Shown in pieces: positions 18,258 through 27,281 of a stretch of 64,000 nt of DNA (positions are counted from its first letter, which is position 1; every line of letters starts with the position of its first letter). Both the position numbers and the translations under genes were made by a program. The DNA comes from Oribacterium sp. KHPX15 (GTDB lineage: Bacteria; Bacillota; Clostridia; Lachnospirales; Lachnospiraceae). The stretch covers positions 102,899-166,898 of the forward strand of contig NZ_FNRG01000005.1 in the NCBI RefSeq assembly GCF_900107835.1, written 5' to 3'. A model generated the notes under the pieces. The model searched no databases, had not been told where the DNA came from, and saw only the letters and a program-made list of their open reading frames with translations.

Positions 18258-18890
18258 TTACTTCTCCTCAGCTTCTTTAGCTTCCTCTGCTGCATTTGCT
18301 TCCTCTGCCGCTTTTTCTTCTGCATCCAGATCTCTTTCGTAGGTATAATTCAGTATTCCGATATGTTTTTCCAACGCAAAGTTATCAGGAAGGTACTCAC
18401 CAAGCTTTTTTCTGAACTCCTGATTGAGCGCAATGGCAGAATAAGCCTTTCCGGATATAGCACCTATCATATCACTGAATTCCGGTCTGTTCGGAAGAAC
18501 ATAGTAAACCTTTTCCACATCTGAAAGATCTGTCTTTATTCTCTTATTGTTAAAGCCTGTATTTCCGAAGCCATCAACGGAGATAAACGGAGTGAAAACT
18601 ATGCTGACCCCTTCCTTATTTCCGTCAACAGCATAAAGATCAAAAAACTGGGATTCCTCATCACCCTTGCTTCCGGCAAACTCAGCTCTTATCCATTTGA
18701 CTGAACCAACAATGTCCCGGTTAACGAACTGCTCCATGGTGACACTCGGTGTGTTGGGATCTCTCATATCCTTCAACCATTCACCCTGGATATACTTTAT
18801 GTTGCTTTTAAGGTATCTGGGATATATTGATGCAAAATCTTCCTGTTTTAAAAGTAATACAACCCTCTCTTCACTATACCATCTCTTCAT
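18258..18890 (-). CDS. Conserved-looking hypothetical protein with Glu/Ala-rich tail
   Basis: I do not recognise this family. The 210 residues have a mixed alpha/beta soluble look (VVLLLKQEDFASIYPRYL, FTPFISVDGFGNTGF, VYYVLPNRPEFSDMIGAI), no signal peptide or membrane segment, and end in a helical tail of Glu, Ala and Lys (about 190-210). The ribosome site GAGGTGA precedes the ATG. It is convergent with the pilus locus and separated from tcdA by about 140 bases, so it appears to stand alone. Confidence 0.6.
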   Translation of the reverse strand: MKRWYSEERVVLLLKQEDFASIYPRYLKSNIKYIQGEWLKDMRDPNTPSVTMEQFVNRDIVGSVKWIRAEFAGSKGDEESQFFDLYAVDGNKEGVSIVFTPFISVDGFGNTGFNNKRIKTDLSDVEKVYYVLPNRPEFSDMIGAISGKAYSAIALNQEFRKKLGEYLPDNFALEKHIGILNYTYERDLDAEEKAAEEANAAEEAKEAEEK

Positions 18891-19031
18891 AAAGTCACCT
18901 CTCGATAAAAAAACTATTCTGTAGTTACAATCATTAAAGCAGTGGTTCTCTTACTAAGATTAACTAAAAATATACCAACCCCCGCGAAATTAAATATCTT
19001 TCTTTATTTTAATAATTCCGGGCAGTTTTTA

Positions 19032-19787
19032 CTAGTCTTTTATAAGATCCTTTATAACTTCTCCACCAATTATCATTCCTGCAACAGCAGGTACAAATGC
19101 CACAGATCCGGGGGTTGCCTTTTTGAAAGCTCCGGAAGCAGCGGTTTCAGAATTGTAAGCTTCAGAATCCTCCGACGCTTTATCCACATTTTCCTTTGGC
19201 TTTACAGGTAATTCTGTGGAGAAAACAACTTTAAGCTTCTTAATGCCTCTTTTTTTAAGTTCCCGGCGCATAACCCTGGCCAGTGGATCTATAGAGGTTT
19301 TATATATGTCAGCAACCTGAAACTTTGTAGGATCAAGCTTATTGCCGGCTCCCATACTGCTTAGTACCGGAGTCCCGGCTTCATGGCAGGCTGTTATTAT
19401 CTGTATCTTTGCTGTTACGGTGTCTACAGCATCCACAACATAGTCATATTCCCTGAAATCAAATTCATGACTGTTTTCAGGAAGAAAAAACATCCTGTGT
19501 GCATTAACTCTGCACCCGGGATTTATGTCGTTTATCCTCTCTGCCATTACATCAACTTTATATCTTCCGATGGTTTTTCTCGTGGCTATGATCTGGCGGT
19601 TGATATTGGATTCGTTAACGGTGTCATTATCCACCAGGTCTATGCTGCCTACTCCGGTTCTGGCCAGTACTTCACATACATATCCTCCGACACCTCCGAC
19701 ACCAAACACTATCACTCTTTTATTTTTAAGTTTTTCCACAGCCTCTTTTCCGAGAAGTATTTCAGTTCTGCTGAATGTAGATTCCAT
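19032..19787 (-). CDS. tcdA: tRNA threonylcarbamoyladenosine dehydratase TcdA
   Basis: TcdA is an E1-like (ThiF/MoeB fold) enzyme that uses ATP to convert t6A at position 37 of ANN-decoding tRNAs into its cyclic form. The sequence shows the nucleotide-binding loop VFGVGGVGGYVCEVLARTG, the DNDTVNESNINRQ motif, the DAVDTVTAK segment and the ARVMRRELKKRGI stretch typical of this subgroup rather than of ThiF or MoeB. The ThiF zinc cysteines are absent, as expected. The length of 251 is normal. The upstream leader (19800-19895) contains inverted repeats. Confidence 0.93.
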   Translation of the reverse strand: MESTFSRTEILLGKEAVEKLKNKRVIVFGVGGVGGYVCEVLARTGVGSIDLVDNDTVNESNINRQIIATRKTIGRYKVDVMAERINDINPGCRVNAHRMFFLPENSHEFDFREYDYVVDAVDTVTAKIQIITACHEAGTPVLSSMGAGNKLDPTKFQVADIYKTSIDPLARVMRRELKKRGIKKLKVVFSTELPVKPKENVDKASEDSEAYNSETAASGAFKKATPGSVAFVPAVAGMIIGGEVIKDLIKD

Positions 19788-19843
19788 ATCAAACCCTTTC
19801 CTATAAAATCGAGCAGAGATTATTACCTACTCGATTTCCCGTT

Positions 19844-19890
19844 AGCCGTCAAATGTGGGTTTATAAAAGCACAACGCCCGCTTGACGGCT
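19844..19890 (-). repeat. Inverted repeat in the tcdA leader
   Basis: A nine-base inverted repeat, AGCCGTCAA (19844-19852) with TTGACGGCT (19882-19890), and a second shorter one, ATCGAG (19807-19812) with CTCGAT (19830-19835), lie between the kinase terminator and the tcdA start. They could fold in the tcdA 5' leader; I do not match them to a known riboswitch. Confidence 0.35.
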
Positions 19891-19898
19891 TTATCACT

Positions 19899-19929
19899 AA
19901 AAAAACCGTCGCCCTCACGGCGACGGTTT
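19899..19929 (-). terminator. Intrinsic terminator of the APH-family gene
   Basis: An 11-bp GC-rich stem (AAACCGTCGCC at 19903-19913 with its complement at 19919-19929) is followed on the minus strand by a T run. It starts 14 bases past the stop of the kinase gene. Confidence 0.9.
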
Positions 19930-19942
19930 CATCATACTTTGT

Positions 19943-20692
19943 TTACATCAAATCTGCAACGTTAAGCCAGCTTTCGAGAATCTCTTTCTCTTCAGGTCTG
20001 TTCTTGGTAAGATTTGCTGCTGCAACGATAGGCAGCCACTTATGTACATAGCTCTTATCTGTATTTGTCTTTGCACAGAAATCAGCATAATACTTCTCAG
20101 CTGCATCCTTATTCTTAAGATACAGAATGGTATAAGTTCTTGCAACATCCGCACTGGCATTACCCTGTGATGCATGTACCCAGTCAATAAGATACATACT
20201 TCCGTCATCCTTAACGATGATGTTTGAAGGTCTGAAATCTCCGTGCAAAAGCTTAAAGTGCTTTGGCATAGATTCAAGTCTTGTAAGAAGCTCATATCTG
20301 GTGCTTGAATCAATGGTGTTTAATCCATTGATCTGATATGTAAGCTTGTCTCTCAGCTTCTGAAGAAGAGGTGCCTTCTTTGTGAACATAAGAAGCTGAA
20401 GGTCTACCATTTTTCCGATATACTCATCAAGCTTATCCGGGTTTTCATCCATAAGCTGCTGAAGTGTCTTTCCTTCAACATACTCTTTTTCGATGAGCCA
20501 CTGTCCGTCTTCAAATCTGACTCCTGTTATCTTTGGAACGTTTATCCCATCGATATTCTCAACACGAGTGTTGATAAATGCCTCATGGAAAACTTCAGAC
20601 TTATCAAAATCTTTGGCAAATATCTTTAAGATTTTATCTCCGTCGCGATAAACACTCTGAGTTGCTTTTTGTGATAATAACTCTCTTGCCAT
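19943..20692 (-). CDS. Aminoglycoside phosphotransferase-fold kinase
   Basis: A small-molecule kinase of the APH/choline kinase fold, 249 residues. The catalytic loop is LLHGDFRPSNIIV and the metal-binding motif is MYLIDWVHAS. The N-lobe shows a lysine in ILKIFAKDF and a WLIEKEYVEGKTLQQLM hinge. The sequence is closer to the housekeeping APH-like proteins of Clostridia than to resistance enzymes, and no resistance context is present. The substrate is unknown. GGAG precedes the ATG. Confidence 0.8.
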   Translation of the reverse strand: MARELLSQKATQSVYRDGDKILKIFAKDFDKSEVFHEAFINTRVENIDGINVPKITGVRFEDGQWLIEKEYVEGKTLQQLMDENPDKLDEYIGKMVDLQLLMFTKKAPLLQKLRDKLTYQINGLNTIDSSTRYELLTRLESMPKHFKLLHGDFRPSNIIVKDDGSMYLIDWVHASQGNASADVARTYTILYLKNKDAAEKYYADFCAKTNTDKSYVHKWLPIVAAANLTKNRPEEKEILESWLNVADLM

Positions 20693-20834
20693 GTTCCTGT
20701 CTCCTTTACATATAACCCTTATGTATTCACTGTCGTTCTAAAAATGTCCATCCGTTCTTTGGATAAACCTATCATACTACAGTGTTTTCCAAAAGGAAAC
20801 AAAATTCGTTAAAAAAATAACAAATTTTTTATTA

Positions 20835-22859
20835 TCAGTAATTGAACCTGAATACTGCGCATCCGTAAGCCGGTAATGAATATTTGATACGGAACGGTTT
20901 ACCGTCGCATTCTCCTTTTTCTGCAAGATAAACATTCTTTGCATCCGCTCTTGTGTTTCCGTTTTCATCCAGGATCAAAGTATATTTGGTCTTTATGGGA
21001 GCTCCTACCATGTAGTCCTTTCTTTCCATAGGAGTCATATTGATAACGAAGAGAAGGCTGTTCTTTCCGGTCTTGTCCTTTCGTATAAAGCTGAAAATGG
21101 ATCTGTCATTATCATCGGCATTGATCCACTCAAATCCCTGCCAGCTGTCATCAAGCTCCCATAAGGCAGGATACTTTCTATACATATGAAGGACATCCCT
21201 CATAAAATCATGGACGTTCTTATGCCATGGTTCATCGGTGAGATACCAGTCCAGAGCCACGTTCTCATTCCACTCATGGAGCTGGGCGAAGTCCTGTCCC
21301 ATGAAAAGAAGTTTCTTTCCGGCATGACCAAACATGAACAGATAACCGCACTTCAGATTTCTGAACTTGTCCTCATAAATTCCGGGCATCTTGTTTATCA
21401 TGGAACACTTAAGATGCACTACCTCATCATGTGAAAGCACAAGAATGAATTTTTCGGCAGTGGCATAGCTCATACCGAAGGTCATAAGGTTGTGGGCACC
21501 CTTACGGAATAACGGATCCAACTTCATGTAATCAAGGAAGTCATGCATCCAGCCCATATTCCATTTATAAGTAAATCCCAGACCATCATCCTCCGGAGGA
21601 GTTGTTACCTTCGGCCAGGCTGTGGACTCCTCTGCGATGATCATGGTTCCGTCTTTTCTTCCGCGTATTACGGAATTGAGATGCTTGAAGAACTCCATGG
21701 CATCAAGATTTCCGTTGCCTCCAAACTTGTTTGGAACCCACTGGCCATCCTTACGTCCATAGTCAAGGTATAACATTGATGCAACCGCATCCACACGAAG
21801 TCCGTCTATATGGTACTCGTCATACCAGTAAAGAGCATTTCCGATCAGGAAATTCTTTACCTCATTCTTGCTGTAGTTGAATATCTTTGTACCCCAGTCG
21901 GGATGCTCTCCCATACGTGGATCCGGATATTCATAGGTAGGGGTACCGTCAAAATCCGCAAGTCCCTGGGCATCCTTCGGGAAGTGTGCAGGAACCCAGT
22001 CAAGGATTACTCCGATTCCCTTCTGGTGAAGATGATCCACCATGTACATGAAATCCTTGGGAGAACCATATCTGCTGGTAGGTGCAAAATAACCGGTAAC
22101 CTGATAACCCCAGCTGGCATCCAGAGGGTGTTCAGCTATTCCCATGAGCTCCACGTGAGTGTATCCCATGTCATTACAGTACTGTGCAAGCTCATCTGCT
22201 GCCTCTCTGTAATTATAGAAACCGTTCTTCTCTTCCCGGTTTTTCTTACGCCATGAACCTATATGACATTCGTAAATAGCCATGGGCTGTGCAAATGTAG
22301 GAGTTGCAGCTCTTTTGCTGAGCCACTCACCATCACCCCAGGGATACCCTGCCACATCTGCAGTTTTGGATGCGGTTCCGGGTCTGTATTCTGCAGAGAA
22401 TGCATAAGGATCGGCTTTATATAATATCTCGCCTCTCTGGGTATGTATGGCGAACTTATAAAGCTCATCATAACCCATGTTCTCTATAAAGCCTTCATAT
22501 ATTCCGCTATCCTCCAGAGGAAGCATATAATTCGCTTCCACATCCCATCCGTTTCTGTCGCAAACGATGGCTACCGCCTTTGCGTGAGGAGCCCAGACGG
22601 CAAAATGCATTCCCTTCTTTCCGTTCAGTACAGCAGGATGGGCTCCCATCTTCTGGTAAATTTTGTAATTTCTGCCTTCACCAAAAAGATAACGGTCCAA
22701 CTGAGTTAAAAATACGGGATCCAATTCTTCCATATCCTGCCTCTTTTGTTTTGGTGCATCAACGGATACTGCGGGAGCGGGTGTGGTGTTTATCACTACG
22801 TTACTTTTTTCTACCTTTGGTTTGGTTATTTTTTTTCTTCTTGATGACCTAGATGACAT
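20835..22859 (-). CDS. glgB: 1,4-alpha-glucan branching enzyme GlgB
   Basis: GlgB transfers alpha-1,4 glucan segments to 6-positions, making glycogen branches. After about 40 basic, disordered residues come the N-terminal CBM48-like module (FAVWAPHAKAVAIVCDRNGW), the GH13 barrel with GYQVTGYFAPTSRYG, the nucleophile in GLRVDAVASMLYLDYGR, the acid in IIAEESTAWP and LVLSHDEVVH, and a C-terminal beta domain. The NGNLDAMEFFKHLN stretch is typical of GlgB. The basic extension is unusual. GGAGG precedes the ATG. It lies 33 bases after another GH13 gene on the same strand, so the two probably form an operon of storage-glucan metabolism. Confidence 0.95.
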   Translation of the reverse strand: MSSRSSRRKKITKPKVEKSNVVINTTPAPAVSVDAPKQKRQDMEELDPVFLTQLDRYLFGEGRNYKIYQKMGAHPAVLNGKKGMHFAVWAPHAKAVAIVCDRNGWDVEANYMLPLEDSGIYEGFIENMGYDELYKFAIHTQRGEILYKADPYAFSAEYRPGTASKTADVAGYPWGDGEWLSKRAATPTFAQPMAIYECHIGSWRKKNREEKNGFYNYREAADELAQYCNDMGYTHVELMGIAEHPLDASWGYQVTGYFAPTSRYGSPKDFMYMVDHLHQKGIGVILDWVPAHFPKDAQGLADFDGTPTYEYPDPRMGEHPDWGTKIFNYSKNEVKNFLIGNALYWYDEYHIDGLRVDAVASMLYLDYGRKDGQWVPNKFGGNGNLDAMEFFKHLNSVIRGRKDGTMIIAEESTAWPKVTTPPEDDGLGFTYKWNMGWMHDFLDYMKLDPLFRKGAHNLMTFGMSYATAEKFILVLSHDEVVHLKCSMINKMPGIYEDKFRNLKCGYLFMFGHAGKKLLFMGQDFAQLHEWNENVALDWYLTDEPWHKNVHDFMRDVLHMYRKYPALWELDDSWQGFEWINADDNDRSIFSFIRKDKTGKNSLLFVINMTPMERKDYMVGAPIKTKYTLILDENGNTRADAKNVYLAEKGECDGKPFRIKYSLPAYGCAVFRFNY

Positions 22860-22892
22860 TCTTTTCCTCCATATTAATAATGTTTGTTTATC

Positions 22893-24218
22893 TCACTTTA
22901 TCTTTATAATCTTCCCCGAATTCGGTTCAAGATTTATCATGATCCTGTCGTCCTGCTCTATCTCAATTTCCTCTTCCGTTATGAGATCAAAGGCAACATT
23001 ACCCTTTACAGGCAGGGTTACATAAAACACAGCCGGTTCTTCGGCATTGTTAAGTGCCGTTATCACCGCACTGTTTGTATCTACCCGGGCATATGCCCAT
23101 TGCTTACACTGAAGATAAAGCTCTTTATACTGTCCCATATGAAGCTCTGAATTCTTGCCGTGAATCTCCGCAAGCTTGGCCACAAAGGAAGTAAAACTGT
23201 TTGGCTTCATTTCATCAATATTGATGGAAGGTCTCAGAGGACTGTCATCACATCCGTCCTTTTTCTTTCCCTCCAGTCCGAATTCACCGCCATAATAAAT
23301 CGAAGGCTTACCCGGCATTGTGAAAAGGGCCATGTAACAGGGCTTAAGGTTATCTTTATTCTCAAGCTTTGAAGCGATCCTGTCCACATCATGGTTCTCA
23401 AGGAACAGATAAAGATCCCTCGCGATATTCATATTACGGTTTAAGTTATGGGCAATCTCAAAGAAATTGTGGCTGTTAAAACCGCTATATATGGATTTAT
23501 GAAGCTCATAGTTTGTGACTGAATGCAGGGTCTCAGCATTAACCCATCTCGGATATTCACCGTGTATAACCTCTCCCATAAGCCAGAAATCAGGTTTCAT
23601 CTGAGTTGTAAAGTATCGGAGTGACTTTTGGAAATTGATATCCAGAACATCCGCGCAGTCAAGTCTCAGTCCGTCAATATCAAAGGTATCCACCCAGTAC
23701 TGAACCACTTCAATGAGATATTTCCGCATATGCTCATTATTGAAGTTAAGCTCAGGAAGCTCCCATGCCCCTCTCCAGGCGGAATAGCTGAAATTATCAC
23801 CTCTAGGTGAACGGCCTCCGAAGTTGATGCCTTTGTACCAGTCCTTATACTGACTGTCCGGTCCCTTTTCCCTTATATCCTTGAATGCAAAAAAGTCTCT
23901 GCCGGTGTGGTTGAAAACTGTGTCAACTATCACATGGATGCCGTAATTATGGGCCGTGTCCACAAATTTCCGAAAGTCATCATTGGTACCAAGTCTACGG
24001 TCTACGGTTTTGTAATCAGTGGTGTCATATCCATGACTTCCGGACTCAAAGAGCGGTCCAATGTATATGGCGTCACATCCAAGTACCTTAAGATAGGGGA
24101 TAAAAGCCGTAAGCTGATCAAAGCGGCGTTTCACTTTTCCGCCATCATTCACTTTTTCGGCTCCCACCATACCAAGTGGGTACATATGATAAAAAATTGC
24201 ACTATCGTACCAGGCCAT
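22893..24218 (-). CDS. GH13 alpha-amylase-family glycosidase
   Basis: This protein of 441 residues holds one GH13 barrel without extra domains or signal peptide, so it is cytoplasmic. Motifs in order are DAIYIGPLFES, VIVDTVFNHTGRDFF, the nucleophile in GLRLDCADVLD, the acid in WLMGEVIHGEY and FLENHDVDRI. The short C-terminal beta domain (AVITALNNAEEPAVFYVTLP) is also visible. The compact form fits maltodextrin- or cyclodextrin-hydrolysing enzymes that act on imported glucans or glycogen, but the exact substrate cannot be read from sequence. GGAGG precedes the ATG, and glgB follows 33 bases later. Confidence 0.88.
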   Translation of the reverse strand: MAWYDSAIFYHMYPLGMVGAEKVNDGGKVKRRFDQLTAFIPYLKVLGCDAIYIGPLFESGSHGYDTTDYKTVDRRLGTNDDFRKFVDTAHNYGIHVIVDTVFNHTGRDFFAFKDIREKGPDSQYKDWYKGINFGGRSPRGDNFSYSAWRGAWELPELNFNNEHMRKYLIEVVQYWVDTFDIDGLRLDCADVLDINFQKSLRYFTTQMKPDFWLMGEVIHGEYPRWVNAETLHSVTNYELHKSIYSGFNSHNFFEIAHNLNRNMNIARDLYLFLENHDVDRIASKLENKDNLKPCYMALFTMPGKPSIYYGGEFGLEGKKKDGCDDSPLRPSINIDEMKPNSFTSFVAKLAEIHGKNSELHMGQYKELYLQCKQWAYARVDTNSAVITALNNAEEPAVFYVTLPVKGNVAFDLITEEEIEIEQDDRIMINLEPNSGKIIKIK

Positions 24219-24324
24219 ATTTCCTCCGTATGTAAAAAAAATTCTGCAATGGTCATCAGTCGATAAAGGATTCTTTCGTTACTACCAAAATTATACCATG
24301 TAAGCCATATAGTTTTGAGTACCT

Positions 24325-24344
24325 AAAAAGAATCCCCGGGGATT
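24325..24344 (-). terminator. Probable terminator of the aminotransferase gene
   Basis: The palindrome AATCCCCGGGGATT (24331-24344) lies seven bases past the aminotransferase stop and is followed on the minus strand by CTTTTT. The stem is short (5 bp around a CCGG loop), so it is a modest candidate. Confidence 0.5.
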
Positions 24345-24350
24345 ATCTGT

Positions 24351-25511
24351 TTATTTCAGTCTGCTCACAAATTTTTCTATCCTGTCCAGAGCTTTCTTCA
24401 GATCCTGAAGCGAATATGCATAGGAGATACGCAAAAATCCTTCGCCGCAGTCTCCGAAGGCAGTACCGGGAACCAGGGCAACCTTTTCCTCTTCAAGAAG
24501 TCTCGTTGCAAATTCCTCTGAACTCATATTAAAGCGTTTGATGGATGGAAATACATAGAAGGCTCCGTAAGGCTCGAAGCAATCCATACCCATCTCTCTC
24601 AGACGTGTAACCAGATATCTTCTTCGTTCGTTATATGAATCTCTCATCTTGGCTACATCTTCGTCACCGTTTTTCAGGGCTTCCGTAGCCGCATACTGTG
24701 AAGTTGTGGGAGCGCACATGATGGCGAACTGATGAAGTTTGAGGATCTGCTGCATTATGATCTGAGGTCCGCAGCAGTAACCAAGTCTCCATCCGGTCAT
24801 GGCATAGGCCTTGGAGAAACCATTGATATAAACAGTTCTCTCACGCATTCCCGGGAACTCAATGATACTTGAGGGAGTTCCCTTATAGCTTAGCTCACTG
24901 TAGATTTCATCTGTAATAACAAAGAGGTCGTGCTCTTCGATGATAGGTATAAGCTTCTCCAGATCCTCCTTCTCCATAATTGCTCCTGTAGGATTGTTGG
25001 GGAAGGGGAGTACCAGCACCTTTGTCTTCGGTGTGATCTTTTCCAGAAGCTTCTCCGGTGTCAGTCTGAAATCATCCTTTTCTTCAAGCTCTATAGGAAC
25101 CGGTGTGCCACCTGCCATGATGGCGCAGGGAACGTAGGATACGTAGCTTGGCTGAGGTACCAGCACCTCATCTCCGGGATCAAGCATTACCCTGAGAGCC
25201 ATATCTATGGCCTCTGATCCGCCTACCGTTACCAGGGTCTCGGTCACCGGATTATAATCTATATTGTACTTTCTCTTTATATATCTGGTGATCTCTTCTC
25301 TCAGTTCCTTAAGACCTGAATTGGAAGTATAAAAGGTTCTTCCTCTTTCAAGAGAATGGATACCCTCTTCTCTTATATGCCACGGAGTGTCAAAATCAGG
25401 CTCACCAACTCCGAGGGATATGGCGTCCTTCATCTCCGAGACTATGTCAAAAAATTTTCTTATACCACTTGGCTGTATGCCCGTGATCTTACTGTTCAAT
25501 GGATTTCTCAT
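24351..25511 (-). CDS. PLP-dependent aminotransferase, class I/II
   Basis: A fold-type I aminotransferase of 386 residues. Visible motifs: ISLGVGEPDFDTP near the N-terminus, VTVGGSEAIDMALRVML, PFPNNPTGAIM with the substrate-pocket Asn, DEIYSEL, and the PLP lysine in NGFSKAYAMTGWRLGY. The sequence is of the PatA/aspartate-aromatic group; substrate is not certain. The start overlaps the stop of the Lrp-family gene in an ATGA, so the regulator and the enzyme form one operon and the regulator probably senses an amino acid made or used by this enzyme. Confidence 0.9.
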   Translation of the reverse strand: MRNPLNSKITGIQPSGIRKFFDIVSEMKDAISLGVGEPDFDTPWHIREEGIHSLERGRTFYTSNSGLKELREEITRYIKRKYNIDYNPVTETLVTVGGSEAIDMALRVMLDPGDEVLVPQPSYVSYVPCAIMAGGTPVPIELEEKDDFRLTPEKLLEKITPKTKVLVLPFPNNPTGAIMEKEDLEKLIPIIEEHDLFVITDEIYSELSYKGTPSSIIEFPGMRERTVYINGFSKAYAMTGWRLGYCCGPQIIMQQILKLHQFAIMCAPTTSQYAATEALKNGDEDVAKMRDSYNERRRYLVTRLREMGMDCFEPYGAFYVFPSIKRFNMSSEEFATRLLEEEKVALVPGTAFGDCGEGFLRISYAYSLQDLKKALDRIEKFVSRLK

Positions 25512-25990
25512 GGTGATACCTTCATTCTCTCGTCAACTCTTGGCTGTTCTATAACGGTGCCATGATCTTTATATTTCTTAAGAACAAAATGTGTAGCTGT
25601 GGAAAGAACGGATTCCATGGGAGAAAGCTTGCTGGATACGAAAGATGCAACCTCCTTCATGGTTTTTCCGCTTATAAGCACAGTGAAGTCAAAGGAACCT
25701 GACATAAGATAAACCGCATCAACCTCATCATACTGATAGATACGCTGTGCAATGGAATCAAATCCAAGTCCGCGCTGAGGTGTAACCTTTACTTCTATAA
25801 GTGCATCAACTCTCTCATCCTGGGTTTTGTCCCAGTTTATAAGAGTATGATATCCGCAGATGATATGTTCATTTTCCATTGCCTCTATCTCTGCAGAAAC
25901 CTTCGACTCAGACTCACCAAGGATGTTTGCGATATCCTTGACTGTAAGCCGGGAATTCTTTTCTATGATGGTTAAGATTTTTTCTCTCAT
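25508..25990 (-). CDS. Lrp/AsnC-family transcriptional regulator
   Basis: An N-terminal winged helix (ILTIIEKNSRLTVKDIANILGESESKVSAEIEAME) is followed by the RAM ligand domain (YQYDEVDAVYLMSGSFDFTVLISGKTMKEVASFV). The length of 160 is normal. Unlike typical members it reads IICGYHTLINW, the RAM-domain entry segment. It is the first gene of a two-gene operon with an aminotransferase. AAGGAG precedes the ATG; a TATAAT lies about 50 bases upstream but its -35 is unclear. Confidence 0.92.
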   Translation of the reverse strand: MREKILTIIEKNSRLTVKDIANILGESESKVSAEIEAMENEHIICGYHTLINWDKTQDERVDALIEVKVTPQRGLGFDSIAQRIYQYDEVDAVYLMSGSFDFTVLISGKTMKEVASFVSSKLSPMESVLSTATHFVLKKYKDHGTVIEQPRVDERMKVSP

Positions 25991-26179
25991 GATTTTCTCC
26001 TTACTTTTTATTTACTTCCCTCTAACATTATATTCAATTTTAATATCCCATAACTGTTCATACAACTTAAGACTCTATTAAGGTAAAGCAATATCATCAG
26101 CCGACCCTTACCTATGCCTCAGATATGTAACGGTTCAACCTGTGGACCATTACGCAGATATCATTTATGCAGCTCGCAG

Positions 26180-26923
26180 CTAAATGAATCTGTCCAGCTC
26201 TTCATAGCTTTCACGGGTCAGATATCCGATCTCACTCCCGTCCACCCGGATACGCTTTTTTTCTTTTGTTATCCTTCCGAAAACAGCTGCTCTTACAGGC
26301 TCCGTGGTCCTTACATGCTGCTCACTGTCAAACCCCACTCTTGAACCTTTTGCAAATGTCTCGTCCGCTAAGTCTTTGGATGCCCTTAACTGCATCTCCA
26401 GAAAATCACGGCAAAAGTGGTCTCCCTTTTCCATGGTCATGAGGAAACAGTCCCTGGACCATAGTCTATAGGGCAGAACATCAAATAACTCACATATTTC
26501 CATGGTAAACTGGCTTACCGGAATACTGTCATATCTGAACTCACATCCAAGACCGTAACCCTTTTTTCTTCCGGTTTCCGGATCCAATGCTGCCGCCTCG
26601 CAAAAATCCCACAAAGCCTTAAGTATCCCGCCCTTTTCAACATTTCGGATTTCGGTCACACCATAGGTCTTTTTATAATCCGGCATGGCGTACTCTATAG
26701 GATCTGCTTCAGCCTCATCCGCTCGTGCCTCCCGGGCGGCATGGTACCACTGCTCCATTACATCTTTCTGCTCCGAGAGCTTTCTTTTTTCTTCAGAAAG
26801 ATAGAACCCGGAAAATCTTTTATAAATTTCCTCCGGATGCAATTCCAAAAGCTTTTCAGCTCCATAGGTACCTATCTCCCCTACTATCACAAGGTCCTGC
26901 CCCGGCTTTATCTTTTGATTCAT
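26180..26923 (-). CDS. Stand-alone AIR synthase/HypE-like protein
   Basis: The sequence resembles the C-terminal half of the PurM/HypE fold: GQDLVIVGEIGTYGAEKLLE matches the 'G D ... V.G .G..G' strand-loop, and GLGCEFRYDSIPVSQFTMEICELFDVLPYRLWS matches the HypE segment before the final glycine-rich strand. The N-terminal ATP-binding half of PurM/HypE is not present in these 247 residues, and FLMTMEKGDHF replaces the usual glycine-rich end. It is therefore a reduced or divergent family member; function unknown. AGGTGA precedes the ATG, just downstream of a strong hairpin. Confidence 0.6.
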   Translation of the reverse strand: MNQKIKPGQDLVIVGEIGTYGAEKLLELHPEEIYKRFSGFYLSEEKRKLSEQKDVMEQWYHAAREARADEAEADPIEYAMPDYKKTYGVTEIRNVEKGGILKALWDFCEAAALDPETGRKKGYGLGCEFRYDSIPVSQFTMEICELFDVLPYRLWSRDCFLMTMEKGDHFCRDFLEMQLRASKDLADETFAKGSRVGFDSEQHVRTTEPVRAAVFGRITKEKKRIRVDGSEIGYLTRESYEELDRFI

Positions 26924-26940
26924 GTCGTCACCTGAACGAA

Positions 26941-26971
26941 GAAGCGGCAGTCCGCAATGGACTGCCGCTTC
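26941..26971 (-). terminator. Strong hairpin after the 33-residue protein gene
   Basis: A perfect 13-bp GC-rich stem (26941-26953 with 26959-26971, 5-base loop) lies 13 bases past the stop of the small membrane-protein gene and just before the HypE-like gene on the same strand. The T run after it is poor (TTCGTTC), so termination is probably partial. Confidence 0.6.
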
Positions 26972-26984
26972 GCATTTCTCTTTC

Positions 26985-27086
26985 TTATTTCAAAATATAA
27001 GGAAGAACCATTGTCAGCACCATTGCAAATACAAGAGCAATGACAATAACCGCTGATATGGTTTTCTTTGTTTTTGGATTCATCAT
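26985..27086 (-). CDS. Small single-span membrane protein, 33 residues
   Basis: The ATG at 27084-27086 opens a frame of 33 codons: a basic start (MMNPKTKKT), one hydrophobic helix of about 20 residues (ISAVIVIALVFAMVLTMVLP) and a short end YILK. GGGAGA lies ten bases before the ATG. A good promoter 90 bases upstream and a hairpin after the stop give it a transcription unit of its own. I do not know the family; it is too short for ordinary gene calling. The topology (N-terminus in) follows from the positive residues. Confidence 0.62.
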   Translation of the reverse strand: MMNPKTKKTISAVIVIALVFAMVLTMVLPYILK

Positions 27087-27179
27087 CTCTATACTGTCTC
27101 CCTGAAACCTCTTCTGTATTAATGTTTCAACCGGCATTTAAGACCTAACGTCAAAAATCCATGCCAACAATTTTTTTAT

Positions 27180-27208
27180 ATAATACACTTTTTACTTAGT
27201 ACTGACAA
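27180..27208 (-). promoter_or_regulatory. Promoter of the 33-residue protein gene
   Basis: On the minus strand, TTGTCA (27203-27208) and TATTAT (27180-27185) are 17 bases apart. The predicted leader is about 85 bases. Confidence 0.65.
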
Positions 27209-27281
27209 GTTTTTTATACTTAAGGACTGTTACAAGAATACCATACTCCGGTCAGTATCATCCTGTATCATAATTTCCGTC

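Noticed and set aside
19943..20692. The APH-fold gene as an antibiotic resistance determinant
   Set aside because: It resembles housekeeping APH-like kinases, and there is no mobile element or other resistance gene near it.
21810..22256. Plus-strand frames opposite glgB
   Set aside because: They are antisense to a well-conserved enzyme, without ribosome sites.
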